A stretch of 55,752 nt of DNA from Pholiota molesta. Its lineage: Eukaryota; Basidiomycota; Agaricomycetes; Agaricales; Strophariaceae. Under the pieces are notes generated by a model. The model ran no database searches and was not told the DNA's origin. It saw only the letters and a program-made list of their open reading frames with translations. Shown piece by piece: positions 1-11,284 of the stretch (within the stretch, counting starts at the first letter, position 1; every line of letters begins with the position of its first letter). The stretch spans positions 1 to 55,752 of the forward strand of contig JACGCK010000266.1 of assembly GCA_014925825.1 (NCBI GenBank), written 5' to 3'. The translations under genes were made by a program, and so were the position numbers.

Positions 1-2872
1 ATATTTAACACATTTCTTGGTAGCTTAGCACCAAAATAAATGCTGACCTATTGGGTATACACACATGAAAATTGGATGGGGTACTTTCTCCTGATGTACT
101 CATATTTCAATGAATACTGCAGCTACAAGCATGTTAAACACTCATTAACATATTGATTATGTGTTCTCTAACTCTATTAATCGATGATTGTTCTCTTATG
201 CATCTATTTAATATATCAGCAGAATGATTGAAATCTAGTAGAAAACATGAAATATACATCTGGCACATTCAATTATGCTTGGAATATTGTGATATTCGGA
301 GTGAGTATACTACCATATCTACCACCTAACATATCCAAAAGTTAGACAAGGAGAGTAAGAACTGCACCCTACAGAGCCAAAGATGTCGTGACCTACCCAC
401 ATATTTTGATGTATGACTTGATTCATAGATATCCCTATGATCTAAACACCTCAAGTGGTCTAGAATATGCTCTGATGAATAACTTTTTTATAAATGCCTA
501 TATTAAGTGAGATTGGTGTCTGGTAGCTATGATAAGCATATTACACTACATTTGGAGTAGTAACAGTATATAGATATGCATGAATCTACTGACATTTTCA
601 AGAAATCAAAGAATTTTGCGACATTTTGGATCTAGAGGTCGCAATTCTTTACTGGTCTTTCAATTTGGCAGGTATTCTACCTATATATAGAGTACTCCTT
701 GAAAATCGTGTAATTTTAGACGCATAACTACATTCACAGGGCGATATTGTTCTGTATTTATTGTATTTAATCATTCTGGTGTGATCACTGGAGTAATTGG
801 TGTGTGTCAGAATATTGTATAGGTAAATATTTGATAGGCATGTTACCATTTTAACGCACTCCTGTTTCGTCTGTAGTGACAATATTGGCTGAGATATGGG
901 TACATAAAGGAGAAAGTACCCCAATCCAATTTCATGTGTGTAACCCTATAGGTCAGCATTTATATTGTTCTAAGCTACCAGAAATGTGTTAATATGTACC
1001 TCTCCTATTCACCACTTTATATATGCTATAAGCATCCCAAATGCAGTAAAAAGCCCAATGTAATGCTGAAAAAAGAGCGATATTAAGATAACACATGCTG
1101 CATGCACTACCATAATGTATCAATGGCATAGGCGTATAGTACCGTATTTATATAAGATAATACAAAAAAGAACAAAAGGATTGGATAAGAATTGAGGGAG
1201 GAATCAATTTTTAATATGGGGGGAGGGGGAGGGTGCCACAATTCTATGCCCGGATTGGGTGATGCCGAGCACGGCAGGCCTAAAAATAGTATCATTCCGG
1301 CCAGAATGCAATATTCATGCCAGCCCCATGTCTGGTTCACTACCTTGCTGGCCTCCGAATGCCATAATCCAGGTGTCATTAAATCCAGTAAAATCAGGTG
1401 ATTCCAACGCGCCTAAGTACGCGCCGGCGCGGTATGCGGTTCCCGCGCCATTTAATGCGAGATCAATTCCTTGCTGGAGCCATGGAAAGTCGCTCACCGA
1501 GGGTGTATAGGACCGCGTTCAAAAGATCTGTTATTCAGCTATTTTATGGTGAAGTATCGTGCGGATATTCAACCCGTAGCCCGTGCTATTAATGTAGGAG
1601 TGCAAAATAGCGTGGGCCGTTTTATGGGCCAGGTAAAGGACGGAAAATTATGATCAGTATCGCGTTGGAAAGGTCTTATTAATATCTATATATTGCAATT
1701 TAATTATGCAAAACGGAACAGCGGTTTAGGAGAAACAAGCCATCTTTTGTGGCCGCATTTTAAGCGCCATCAGTAATTCGCTTCTAGCACCCTAACGAGT
1801 GCAGCTATTAATATGAAAATTTTAGATTCGAAATCAGTGTAAAATTTGAATCTTTCTGTATATTATGGCGCCTAAGCGCCCAATATTGAGCGAGCCAACC
1901 CAGGTGCATATACCGGGCATGCAGCCAACAGGCACGTGCTCGGCCCGAATACTAAATATAGAATCATGCCTGCCAGCCAGCCAATATCCATGCCAGCCCA
2001 GCATCTGCTTCAGTACCTTCCCGGCATCTGATCCCCAAAGTCGATGTGTCATTAAATCCAATAAATTTAGCAGATGGCAACGCACCTAAGCGCTCGCTGA
2101 GGTGATTTGTGGTTCCCCTGCTATAAATAAACAACCATTTCGTGAATAACGCTGCGTAGAATGTTTCGATTTAACCTAGTAAAATACCGTTGGAAAGGTG
2201 TGATATTAACCTACTTTATGATATAATATGCACGCGGATATTCAATGCGTAGCTGGCGCTGAAGTGGTGCAAGTGTAATTCTATGCGGGCCGTTTTACGG
2301 AGCAAGGAAGGGATGTAAAATTACGATCATGGACGCGTTCGAAGCGCACGTTCAATACCTCTAGATACAACCTAAGATCATGCGAAACGACCCCGCGGTT
2401 GCGGAGGAAAACAATATTCTTTGTGGGCGCTAATTTTACGCCATCAGTAATTCGCGTCTAGCGCGTCAACCATTGCAGCTATTAATATGAAAATTTCACG
2501 GTTATATTCAGACTCAAAATCCGCATCTATCGATATAAAACGGTCCCAAAGGGCCCCAAACAGAGCGGACCAGCTGCCCAGCTGCAATCCCACCAATAGT
2601 GGAAAAATGTTATTTTTGGTATTTCCACTTTGGGATGACCCTGACAACAGCGACGAGGAGTGCTGGGCACTGTTGAGCATGGTGAGCAAGTGCACAGCCC
2701 CCAGTGATCACCATCACCGCCCCCAGTGACCAGCACAGACCACCTGCCTAGAGTGGACAAATTCAATCCCAGCTAGGTGGGGTGGCTGTGCGAGCTGAGT
2801 TACCAGGCTGGATGCAACTTCTTTCCTGGTGAACTACCATGATCTCATGCATGATATCACCAGACACTAGTG
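1..2872. mobile_element. FB-A, partial long-inverted-repeat (fold-back) element
   Basis: This is a copy of the element at 40564-44952. Its right arm (about 960-2872) matches the right arm there almost base for base and ends at the same CACTAGTG terminus; the flanking sequence then diverges (GTGCATTAAG). Bases 1-190 pair in inverted orientation with about 830-1000, so the axis lies near position 500 and the left half lies outside the window. The loop (about 190-830) is much longer than in FB-D, and the arms near the axis are diverged. Short ORFs on both strands are shared with FB-D but show no recognisable domain, so I treat them as non-coding. No transposase is visible, so the element is presumably non-autonomous. 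Confidence 0.8.
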
Positions 2873-2894
2873 GTGCATTAAGCATGTTGATGAT

Positions 2895-3956
2895 GTGCCC
2901 GGAGTTTCACTGATGCTGCCAACATGTATGAGCCGTGTTGGGAACCGTCATGACAGCCTTGGGCTCCCAATGCCCACCGATCTCTTCAATCCCATCAAAT
3001 GGAGCCGATATTATCTGATTCATCATACCGCAAGCACCCTGAGCACCATCAATGGTATCACGATGGATTACAGTGGTCGAGTCCATCTCGAAACTGTCTT
3101 CACTAATTGCTTAGCACGGGTGCTTAGTCTGTTTTATCAACAAGCATGCAATGTTTTTATTGTGAAATTCGCATACTTAGCTGCGCACCCACACCTCTAT
3201 GCGGAGTACATCGAGAAGCACAACATCACTCATCCAGAGAGCCCATTTATCCCAGCGAACGGACCCCCATTCACATTCACGCTGCTCACACTAAATGACT
3301 CCGCAGCCAAGAACTTTACTATGGACAATTTATGTGTGTACCTCATTTGGATTGGTGTCTCAATCAAACTACTTGATCACTGCTACGCGTATGGATGCCA
3401 ATATCTTGACCACACATACTACAACTTTGGGAAAACAGATGAGACGCGCGATATTGACAATGAGCACATGGAATGTCTGAGACGGTTTGGAATTCCTCCA
3501 ACTATTTCAGACTGGTCTGGATGGTTTGTACCATCATATGATGACATCCGACGACTCAAATACTTCTACCATACAACGCCGAAGGACTACAATCTTGAAG
3601 ATCCATACTGGATTACTTACAGAGGCAACTACCTCCCTGTTATCCTTATCTCCTGTCTAGATTGCCTCGAATCTTTTGATCCACCGGCCTGGGGCTCCCG
3701 CGGACAGTTTTCCGACGTCAACAACATCAATATCAATATGTCTGCGGCTGGAGAACTTGCCAGGATGGCTGCAAGTGAGAAGGATAAATTGATCTTTCCC
3801 GGGCTTCCTATCAGCAATGGCAGCGTCGTTGATGACAAGGCTACAGGATCGGCCACTTCCGTGCCTATTGCTGGCATTGAAGACAATGAGATGGATGCTG
3901 AAGGCGAGCAGGAGCTCAAGAATTCAGCAGAGGAAGCTGTCGCTACTCCTTTGTAA
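2895..3956 (+). CDS. Unrecognised 353-codon ORF, 5'-truncated, upstream of an LTR
   Basis: The longest ORF of the left part begins at a GTG just after FB-A; the first in-frame ATG is near 2913. The missing start and the abutting element suggest that FB-A removed or displaced its 5' end. The product has an aromatic-rich middle (WSGWF, then RRLKYFYHTTPKDY) and a hydrophilic, acidic C-terminal tail of about 90 residues. I see no zinc knuckle, protease, polymerase or DDE motif and do not recognise the family. It ends about 310 bp before a polypurine tract and LTR, so it is probably the 3'-most ORF of an LTR element rather than a host gene. This resembles the extra ORF before the 3' LTR at 46009. 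Function unknown. Confidence 0.55.
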   Translation: MPGVSLMLPTCMSRVGNRHDSLGLPMPTDLFNPIKWSRYYLIHHTASTLSTINGITMDYSGRVHLETVFTNCLARVLSLFYQQACNVFIVKFAYLAAHPHLYAEYIEKHNITHPESPFIPANGPPFTFTLLTLNDSAAKNFTMDNLCVYLIWIGVSIKLLDHCYAYGCQYLDHTYYNFGKTDETRDIDNEHMECLRRFGIPPTISDWSGWFVPSYDDIRRLKYFYHTTPKDYNLEDPYWITYRGNYLPVILISCLDCLESFDPPAWGSRGQFSDVNNININMSAAGELARMAASEKDKLIFPGLPISNGSVVDDKATGSATSVPIAGIEDNEMDAEGEQELKNSAEEAVATPL

Positions 3957-4254
3957 TTTGAGACCCATGTTTTCTGGGCCTTGACAATACCCAATTTCCA
4001 TTGCTGCTCATGTACGTTCCTTACCCAAAAGTTGTTGTCCCAATTTTGTATTTCAACTTGCTTCACTACTTGGGAGTCTATGCTAACGCGTATACACCCA
4101 ATATACCCTTACTTTGTTCAAATGATGTTATCTAAATTTCTCATCTTTACCTTTTGTGATGTCGCGGATGCTAACATGTCAGCAATTCACTTCACACTCA
4201 TTTAAATTCTTTCAAATCTTTTTTATTCAAACTTCAGATTGTCAATGCAATCTC

Positions 4255-4265
4255 AAAGGGGGGAG
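4255..4265 (+). other. Polypurine tract
   Basis: The run AAAGGGGGGAG lies immediately before the TGTAACA start of an LTR. This is the usual plus-strand priming site of LTR retrotransposons and marks the LTR as a 3' LTR with internal sequence to its left. Confidence 0.75.
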
Positions 4266-4790
4266 TGTAACAATCCCATACATACATGTTAAAATACTAC
4301 TTGTTACAATGTTACCTTACCATGGCAAGCCTTCATATATAAGACTCGCACCTTCTTATCCTTACAGTAGCTTTTATCTTTCACCCTACGTAGAACACAA
4401 CCGAATATACAGATTGCTAGTTCTATTGGGTGATCCTAAGGCTCTAACGTCCATGGAACACTCAACATGTTTCAATCATACACATTTCATGCCTCCTCTT
4501 CCACAAGAAACACACCAACAACAGCTAATTCTAGCTGCTGCATATGTTGTCAATGTTATTGGGATAGCAACAACACTATATGCATCACCTCTATACTGGA
4601 AACAAGACTATCATGGGGTAGAGGAAATCCATAATCATCCAATGTCAGGTGATGTCAGATGACGTGACATGGCTGTGACGTCTAAGCCCAACTGATTGAT
4701 CTGATTGAGAGATGGTTTGTTGATTGTACACACGCTGAAACTTTCCCTTGTACATTCGCTTTATCGTCTTCATTTCCTTCCATTACTACA
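4266..4790 (+). mobile_element. 3' LTR of a second LTR retrotransposon
   Basis: A 525-bp segment starts TGTAACA and ends ATTACTACA (TG...CA), directly after a polypurine tract. No second copy is present in the window, and the five bases on each side (GGGAG and CCGAG) are not a duplication, so it is not a solo LTR. It is the right end of an element truncated on the left by FB-A or beyond the window. The right boundary rests on the TG...CA rule only. Confidence 0.6.
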
Positions 4791-5612
4791 CCGAGACCAT
4801 ATCTGATTGATATCTGAGGTACATGTATATGTTGTACAGTAAGTTATCCCATTAATATCCCATAATACTAATAACCGTTCATAAAGATGAAATCAGGGTG
4901 AAATATTTGCTTTTGTGAGGTTGTCCAAAACACGGTGGCCACAATATTTCTTCGATGTCCATGCTGCTTGCTTTCCACTGAGTCCATGATAATAGACATG
5001 CATGAATTTCCGTGAGTGCCGTGAATATCTATTGTTTCTGATTAGTTTTTGTAGCTCCCCAACACTGAGTGGTTAGAATAAAGTAAATGGCATACACCAC
5101 TGCATCGTTGCAATTGGAATTGACTCGAGGGAAGACAAAAGGTTTTTCTGCAGGTCTTCATGATGACACCAGATAGTAGATACTGACAATGGCTACTTGA
5201 GTGTCAAATAGCACGTATATTTTCCTTGTCACTGTTGTTTGTTTCATCCTCGGACCTCAGAGTTGTTTGAGGTCTTCTTCTTCTTCTTTGAGATCCAGCT
5301 AGATAGGTTTTTAATACATGCAAGCTTCCGTGTCATTGGTGGCACCATTGTTCTCCTGTCAATCTCTTGTCTAAGAGCTTTGCTGTGCTAATTAGATCAT
5401 GTGATCATATTAATTTCTTACCCTCAACACCACTTGTAAATCTATCAACAACTCCTGCAATTCGACTTTCCCAAATATTTCTCCACCGGAAATGCTGAAA
5501 TCAAGATTCAATTTTTTGGGCGAAGAGAATCTGTAAATTTAACCCACAAAACATTGTTGATAGATTTTCTACTGTTTGTCACTCAAAATCACGCTGAATC
5601 ATGTGATATTAG
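4791..5612. other. Intergenic, no gene seen
   Basis: AT-rich sequence between the LTR and the Harbinger transposase. I see no ORF with a recognisable motif, no RNA gene and no clear terminal repeat. The left end of the Harbinger element presumably lies here but could not be placed. Confidence 0.5.
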
Positions 5613-6510
5613 ATGACTATGTACTTCCTCTACCTTACCTCAAAGTTAACAGGGGATCAATGGGTTGAAGAGCTCATTTATGGGCACCCTGATCACATCC
5701 ATACAGAGCTTGGAATAAGTGTACATGTATTTCTGATGCTTGTGGAAGAGCTAAGAGTTGTCAATCACCTCACAGATGCAAAATATGTCACTCTCAGAGA
5801 GCAAGTGGCAATTTTCTTGTATATGAGTGTGAGTGTGACTGGCCTTTCTATTCAACATGTTGGCAAATGGTTTCAGTGTTCCAATGAGACTATTTCATTG
5901 TAAACTATTCAATATCTGTAGCCAACCTCAGCTAATTAATAATATGTGTACAGATATTTCCAACGCATCCTAGATGCCCTTTCTTCAGGGCCATTCTATG
6001 AAAAACATGTTTGACTTCCAGCTGCAAATGACCCCACACCTGAAATTATTCAGAATCAGCCAAAGTTCAGTCCTTGGTTTGATATGGCAATTGGAGCCAT
6101 GAATGGAACCCATATCAATTGCTGCCCTTCAGCAGAAGATCATCATGCAGCAAGAAATCAGAAAGGCAGTGTTTCTCAAAATTGTCTTGCATGTGTCTCA
6201 TTCATGATGAAGTTTGTATACTTTATCAGTGGATGGGAAGGATCGACAGCTGATGCTACCATGTACGCCAACTCACATCTTTGCGACCTTACAATTTCTC
6301 CTGGAAATTTTTATCTTGCAAATGCAGGGTTTGGTATTTGTGATTCACTCTTGGTTCCATACCGTGGTGTTTGCTATCACCTTGCCAAATGGGGACAAGC
6401 AAATACAAGGTATACATCTCCAAGTTAATATGTTACTACCAACTCAATTTGTATATAGGCCAGAAATTCGTGAGGAACTTTATAACTTGTGTTGCGGGCC
6501 ATTGCTTCGT

Positions 6511-6576
6511 ATGGCAATACAAGTCTTTACACAAATTAAACTTAGCAGTTTTGTATGTAAAGACTTGTATTGCCAT
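6511..6576. repeat. Perfect 21-bp inverted repeat (hairpin)
   Basis: Arms 6511-6531 and 6556-6576 are exact reverse complements (ATGGCAATACAAGTCTTTACA on the left, split here as two motifs ATGGCAATAC and AAGTCTTTACA), separated by 24 nt. It lies 18 bp inside the left edge of the 4.35-kb insert. It may be a subterminal structure or a tiny independent fold-back. Confidence 0.8.
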
Positions 6577-7090
6577 GTGAAGCATAGCCTATTAATACAA
6601 TTACTAAAATATATAAATATTGCTCGGCCTACTAATACAACCTAAAATACATAAATTGTAACTACTGTACTAAACCAACCAAGTCTTCGCCCCAAATTTT
6701 TGTGACCAAAAAAATCCATCTCTTCATCTCTTCAAAGGGTCCGAGGAAGGCCAGAGGGAGCCTTATTTAGTGTGACTGACAAAAAATCTCTTCATCAGAA
6801 TGCTGCCGGAGGCCGAAATTTTGCATATAAGTCCTCAAAATGCTGAAATGCTTACTAAATCTGACCTTGAGAACTCTTCAAAGAATTTTGGGACCGTGAC
6901 CATGCCTGAAATCTCTTCACTTCAGCATGCCCTGTGACGCGTGACTTGAAGAGATGGTCAGTTCAGTACAGTATATTATTATTTTATTCAGATTTTACTT
7001 TCTGTATATACAATATGCCATATGCTTGCCATCTGAATCTTTAAGCCATTTGGTATCTGATAGAAGATCAATAGTTTTTTCTTTCTTACA
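6577..7090. other. No gene seen
   Basis: AT-rich part of the 4.35-kb insert. Several CTCTTCA/TGAAGAG motifs in both orientations (about 6720-6960) suggest a decayed inverted-repeat region, but no boundary can be set. Confidence 0.4.
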
Positions 7091-7256
7091 TTAAGCCACC
7101 AAGTGGAAATGACGCAAAGGGTGCTTGATATGGATATGATAATCCAATCCTAAATCACCTGGTACCCTAACCCAACCAAATGATTCATCATTCCACAAAG
7201 GATGTTCCTTGTTGACTTTGTACCACAATGAAGAAGAAGATCCTTGGATGTACAAG

Positions 7257-8513
7257 TAGTGATCAGCATGGGTTTTCAAACCCGTGCGGGTTTGGGCCAG
7301 GGGTTTGGCGGGTACGGGTCCGGGTCTGGCTTTGCTCACCCGGCCCCAACCCGTACCCGTAGCCGCGGGTCACGCGGGTGCACGGCCACCCGTGGCTGCC
7401 CAATGCCATTCGATTCAAGCGGAGTTTGAAATCAAAATCAACGAAGTTGTTTCGTTGATTTCAATTTCTCACCACCCTTCTTCACGGTCACGTGCCCCTC
7501 CCCTCCAATGAGGGATGTGGGCCAGCTGGATTGCAAACAACGGTGGACGACCGTGGACGACACGTGAACGACGACGACCGTGGACAACGGCAGACGGCGC
7601 GAGGTGAAGGACACGGAGGAGGCTGGAGAGCCAAGGGAAGACCCGGAGCGGGAGATCCAATAGGTACGCCCCCAGATCCCTCCCTTACCCCTCATCTGAC
7701 CACTCCAAACAGTCCTCGCGCCGCGCCACCCGCGCTCACCCCGCCCATGCACCCGCCACCCCCTTGTGGCCTTCGCCTAAGCTCCCGCGCAGGCACCAGC
7801 GCCTTCCTCGCCCCGCCCCAGCCCTTTCCGCACGCGCAGAACCCGCACTCGCCCACGTCGTCTGTGTTCAGCGTGCCCGCAACCGTGCGCACGGTGGGCT
7901 CCGCCGCGCTTCTGTTCGCATCCGCGTCCGCGGGCGGGTGTCCGTGTCCGTGTGTGTGTTTTCGCTGTTGCCACCGCGAGCGGCGGCGGGAGAGGCACGG
8001 CGTGTCCGAGCTGGCGGAAGTCGCTGACCGCCCCTGCCTCACCAATACCACCTCGGAGCCCTTCAATGTGATGACAACGTGGCAACGACGCCCCGCTTTT
8101 ACCACGCCGGTCGAGCGACAACGGCTTGGGCGGACAACTCCGCGAACACGACGACTGATGGACAACACACGAACGCGACTTGCACGCATTGACGACGTCT
8201 CATGGGCGCATGATGACGAAGGGACGGCGCGTGTAGACGATGAAGGGCTATTAGGCTAAAGGGAGGCACCACGGCAGTAACCCAGCCGTCTGCATACACA
8301 AGGAGTGCGGCAATCGCAGCCTCCGCGTTATGCAGACGCTTGAGCAAACGTACCCGTGGCGCTGACCCGTGCGGGTTTCGAGACCCTCGAAACCCGTCAA
8401 ACCCGCAACCCAAACCCGCGAAACCCCCGTACCCGTACTGCGGGTGGAGGGTTTGGCGGGTGAGGGTGTGGGTCTGGCTGAAGGTACCCGCGGGTTACCC
8501 ATGCCGATCACTA
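7257..8513. mobile_element. Non-autonomous hAT element, 1257 bp, GC-rich
   Basis: The ends are inverted repeats starting TAGTGATCRGCATGGGT, and the element is flanked by an exact 8-bp duplication TGTACAAG (7249-7256 and 8514-8521), as expected for hAT. Subterminal regions carry many ACCCGYGCGGGTTTG-type repeats on both sides. The interior (about 7410-8340) is GC-rich and carries a cassette also found in FB-B. ORFs inside it are composition artefacts without motifs. Confidence 0.9.
7410..7712 (+). other. GC cassette copy 1: palindrome, hairpin, conserved exon end and intron
   Basis: In order: TTCAAGCGGAGTTTGAA (7414-7430); a perfect 11-bp hairpin (7435-7445 with 7451-7461); the box CCCCTCCCCTCCAATGAGGG then ATGTGGGCC (about 7494-7522); and the block AAGGGAAGACCCGG then GGGAGATCC (7632-7658). 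An intron-like segment follows at 7664-7712: GTACGC donor, CTGAC branch-like motif and ACAG acceptor, 49 nt. The same architecture recurs on both sides of the FB-B core, with partial versions in FB-E. It looks like the promoter and first exon of a transcription unit; no protein can be assigned. Confidence 0.6.
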
Positions 8514-8838
8514 TGTACAAGTCACCAGGATAGCCGAGATGCAAAGGAGGATTATGGTTATACACATACAGAATGTGGAAAGAGATTCTGTCAAGCTGCA
8601 TATGTTTGACCTTGAACCATTTGAATGGTATCATACTGGTGGAGAGGAAGGAAGATAATTATCAGCCCATCAGATTGATTAATCAATCCCAAAAGAAGCC
8701 TATTACATTAGCAATGTAAATGCACTGCTTACAAACCTATGCCATATCAATAAATCAATGATAGGATCATTGAAATCATGTACACGCTATATTTAGCATT
8801 TCTGCGGAGCACACATGTGTTGGTTGAATGCCCAGAAT

Positions 8839-9779
8839 TAGTGCTTGGAAGTCTGGTCTCAAGACTGAAAAAAGACCAAGACTGGACCGGAACTGAACCG
8901 GAAATGACTGGAAAATTGATGGACTGGAAAAGACCAAGACTGCAGTCCGGTCCACGGTCCAACAGGTTCAAAAAACAGATGGACCGATCAAAAACCGGTC
9001 TGGACCGGTCCCAACTGGTCTTTGGCCGTGAAAATTTGTAGGCTAGTAGAACATTAAAATTGATTTCGAACGATGCCCAAATCATATTTTTAGCATGAGA
9101 ATTGACAAAGTTATTAATAGTTTTGTTTGAGTATTTACTTTGGGCATCTAAAAACGCTTTTAGCCGCAGTGCAAACGTTAATGGGTCGTACCTTTCGCAA
9201 ACTTAAACATAGATAGAAGACATATAGATCTACAGGATGCAATTTAAACCTTAATATTTAAAAAACATTTGGTTGAGCTATAGCAATATCAATGTTTTCT
9301 ACTCTTTTTGACTACTTCAAAGACACATTTGCCTATGCTTCGTTCAGTATAGACATCGCCCTTTCGAAAATTAGGATACAGTTAAATATTAAAATTACCC
9401 TTTTAACAAACATAGAATCATAATATATGGTAAAGAATTGACTGAGATATCACAAAATGCGCTCAACCACTGCATTAGTTAGTATTTTAATTGTTTCTCA
9501 CTCAATTTGCCACCGATTTTCATATTCTTTGAAGCACTACATACTACATAGAGTATTCTACCTAACTATTACCAGTCTGGACCGGTCTCTGACCGGTTGA
9601 GACCGGTTTGGACCATAACCAGTCTTAACCAGTCTTTGAACCAATTGAGACTGCAAAAGACCGGTTCAAGTCGGTCCAGTCCGGTTTTTTGCAGTCTTCA
9701 AAAACTGAAAGACCGGTCTTGGTCTCGGTCTTGCCAAAGATGGGCAAAAGACTGGACTGGACTGGACTTTCAAGCACTA
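8839..9779. mobile_element. Non-autonomous hAT element, 941 bp, GGTC subterminal repeats
   Basis: The ends TAGTGCTTGGAAGTC and, inverted, TAGTGCTTGAAAGTC are flanked by an exact 8-bp duplication CCCAGAAT (8831-8838 and 9780-9787). Both ends are packed with GACCGGTC/CCGGTCC-type subterminal repeats, typical transposase-binding arrays of hAT elements. The AT-rich centre resembles 11790-12290 and 28930-29160. The terminus at 12453 belongs to the same TIR type. Confidence 0.92.
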
Positions 9780-9787
9780 CCCAGAAT

Positions 9788-10840
9788 AAGCCACAGCTTG
9801 CTCCCATTTTACTTGTGGTTTGATGTATAGTTGGACATTTCTATCGTAAAAAAGCAGAAATGTAGTATTGAATCATACCTTTCTAACTAGCCCAAGATCG
9901 TAACTTTCGCCCGAGAATTGACTGAGTAATGATTAAATCTGATTTGAGACCCTAAAATAGGTATATTTCAAGACATGTCTCAGAATAATGACGTACAGGC
10001 GTACCAAAATGCCGTTAGGACGCCTTTTCCAACACCCTGTACGTCATAATGTAAGACAATCAAAGCCTGTAGGCATATTCAGCACCTAGGTCCTACATGT
10101 CTTTATTTAAACCCTTTTACTTACTCAAAATGAGTAGGACAGATAGAATTAATTATAGTCAGGTCAATTCTTATCCAAATTTACAATTAATTTTTTTGTT
10201 AAAAAGGTGTATATAAAGGTACTATAATACTGCAAAATTACGAAAGTGCCCTGTGATTATTCATTGAAAAGCGCCCAAAACAGTTTTCAAGTGCCCAAAA
10301 TGAGGATGAAAAGTGCATTTGCTAATAACTTGGGCAAAACACATCCTAAAATTAAGATCTTGGGCTGGTTAGAAAGTTAAATTTAGACGCTTCAATGCTG
10401 TTAAGTTTCACGAGCAAAGACCTTTCCAGACTGGTTCAACTTGGTTGTTCTTTGGTCTCTCTAATTTTAAAATAATGATGGACTAAAGTCCGGTCCACAT
10501 TATGAGTCTCTTTCAGTCATCAATATGGCTGCAATTTGCATGGGTTATATAATGCAGTTGATCTGATCAAATCAAAGTGGGCTGTGTGTGATGGAGCCTT
10601 AGACAAATAAAGGCAATCCATGATGGCTGCAAATTACAAGGCTTATATAATGCACATTGATCTGATCAAATCTATTTGAGTAACATATCAATGATGGCAA
10701 ATATCAGGCTACTTAAAGCACTGTGGAGATAAAAATAACACGTGATGAATTGTGTGATTGATGGCATCAGTGATGGGGATGACAGCGCGTACGTTTTTTT
10801 TGCTCGGTGAAAAGAACTCACTTTACTGCGTAAAGACTCG
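9788..10840. other. Insert remnant with inverted and direct repeats, no gene
   Basis: Right part of the 4.35-kb insert. About 9875-9925 recurs inverted at about 10345-10375 (a TCTTGGGCTRGTTAGAAAG motif), and AATGACGTACAGG (about 9988) pairs with CCTGTACGTCATAATG (about 10036). Two diverged direct copies of a roughly 60-bp unit containing TGATCTGATCAAATC lie about 100 bp apart (10520-10580 and 10617-10675). No credible ORF. Confidence 0.5.
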
Positions 10841-11284
10841 TAATTTGTGTCATGCCTCAGTGTGAAATGTTGTTGAATGGATTTTCGGAGTTCTGAAAAA
10901 ATGCTGGGCAATTCTTGTTTGTCCTCCACAATTTTTGATGTTAATTCAAGCAAAAGTTCTACCTGCTCTTGCTGCTGTTCATAATTTTATCATGGACTAT
11001 GATCCCACTGACATCAATGAATACCTCAATGATAATGAAGATGATCTCAATCCAAATCCTGGACAACCCCGCACAAATGAATTTGGGACATTGGCAAATG
11101 AAGCAGTTACTTTGGCAGAGAAGACAAGGGCAACATTGAAAAGAGATAGTATTGCACAGGCTATGTGGGATGACTACCAAAGGGTACTATGGATGAGAGA
11201 GTAAGGAGGTGTATTAAAGAATGTAATGTAAAAGAATGTGATAGAATCAGGAGAATCAATGAATGCAAATAGAAGGAATGGATA

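Larger units (their letters stand above)
7091..8634 (-). pseudogene. Unknown protein fragment split by a hAT MITE
   Basis: On the minus strand an ORF enters from about 8634, runs to 8522, is interrupted by the MITE at 7257-8513 and continues from 7256 to a stop at 7091. Leaving out the MITE and one TSD, the frame is continuous through YNHNPPLHLGYPGDLYIQ, then an LWYKVNKEHPLWND block and a GWVRVPGDLGLDYH block. The length is about 92 residues from the first ATG. I do not recognise the family. Upstream sequence (8640-8838) shows no further coding part. It probably belongs to the older element that inserted in the Harbinger gene. Confidence 0.5.
6493..10840. mobile_element. 4.35-kb composite insertion in the Harbinger transposase
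   Basis: The transposase reading frame stops making sense after TAACTTGTGT (6483-6492) and resumes after TAATTTGTGT (10841-10850). This 10-bp direct repeat with one C/T mismatch looks like a target-site duplication. The insert contains two later hAT MITEs (7257-8513 and 8839-9779); without them about 2.1 kb of older sequence remains, with a broken minus-strand ORF. I found no clear terminal inverted repeat, so the class of the original insert is unknown; 9-10 bp is typical of Mutator-like elements. Confidence 0.55.
5613..11204 (+). pseudogene. PIF/Harbinger (HARBI1-like, DDE_Tnp_4) transposase, decayed and split
   Basis: Exon 1 (5613 to about 5899) joins across a 54-nt intron to an exon with the Harbinger signature GAMNGTHI, the RNQKGSVSQN block, GWEGSTADA, a YLANAGF block and PYRGVCYHL. 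A second intron (about 6410-6458) leads to RPEIREELYNLC, where the gene is interrupted at 6492. It resumes at 10841 with a HASV-stop-NVVEWIFGVLKK block and runs to a stop at 11204. In the family this enzyme cuts and pastes its element in the nucleus together with a Myb-like partner. It is dead here: the GALDGTHI aspartate is Asn, the DAGY aspartate is Asn, and two expected CGA arginine codons are TGA (near 6019 and in the HASV block), all C-to-T or G-to-A changes. I am confident of the family. Confidence 0.85.

Noticed and set aside
7492..8259. 255-codon ORF in the GC-rich MITE
   Set aside because: Overlaps ORFs of similar length on the other strand, has no motif and lies in a non-autonomous element.
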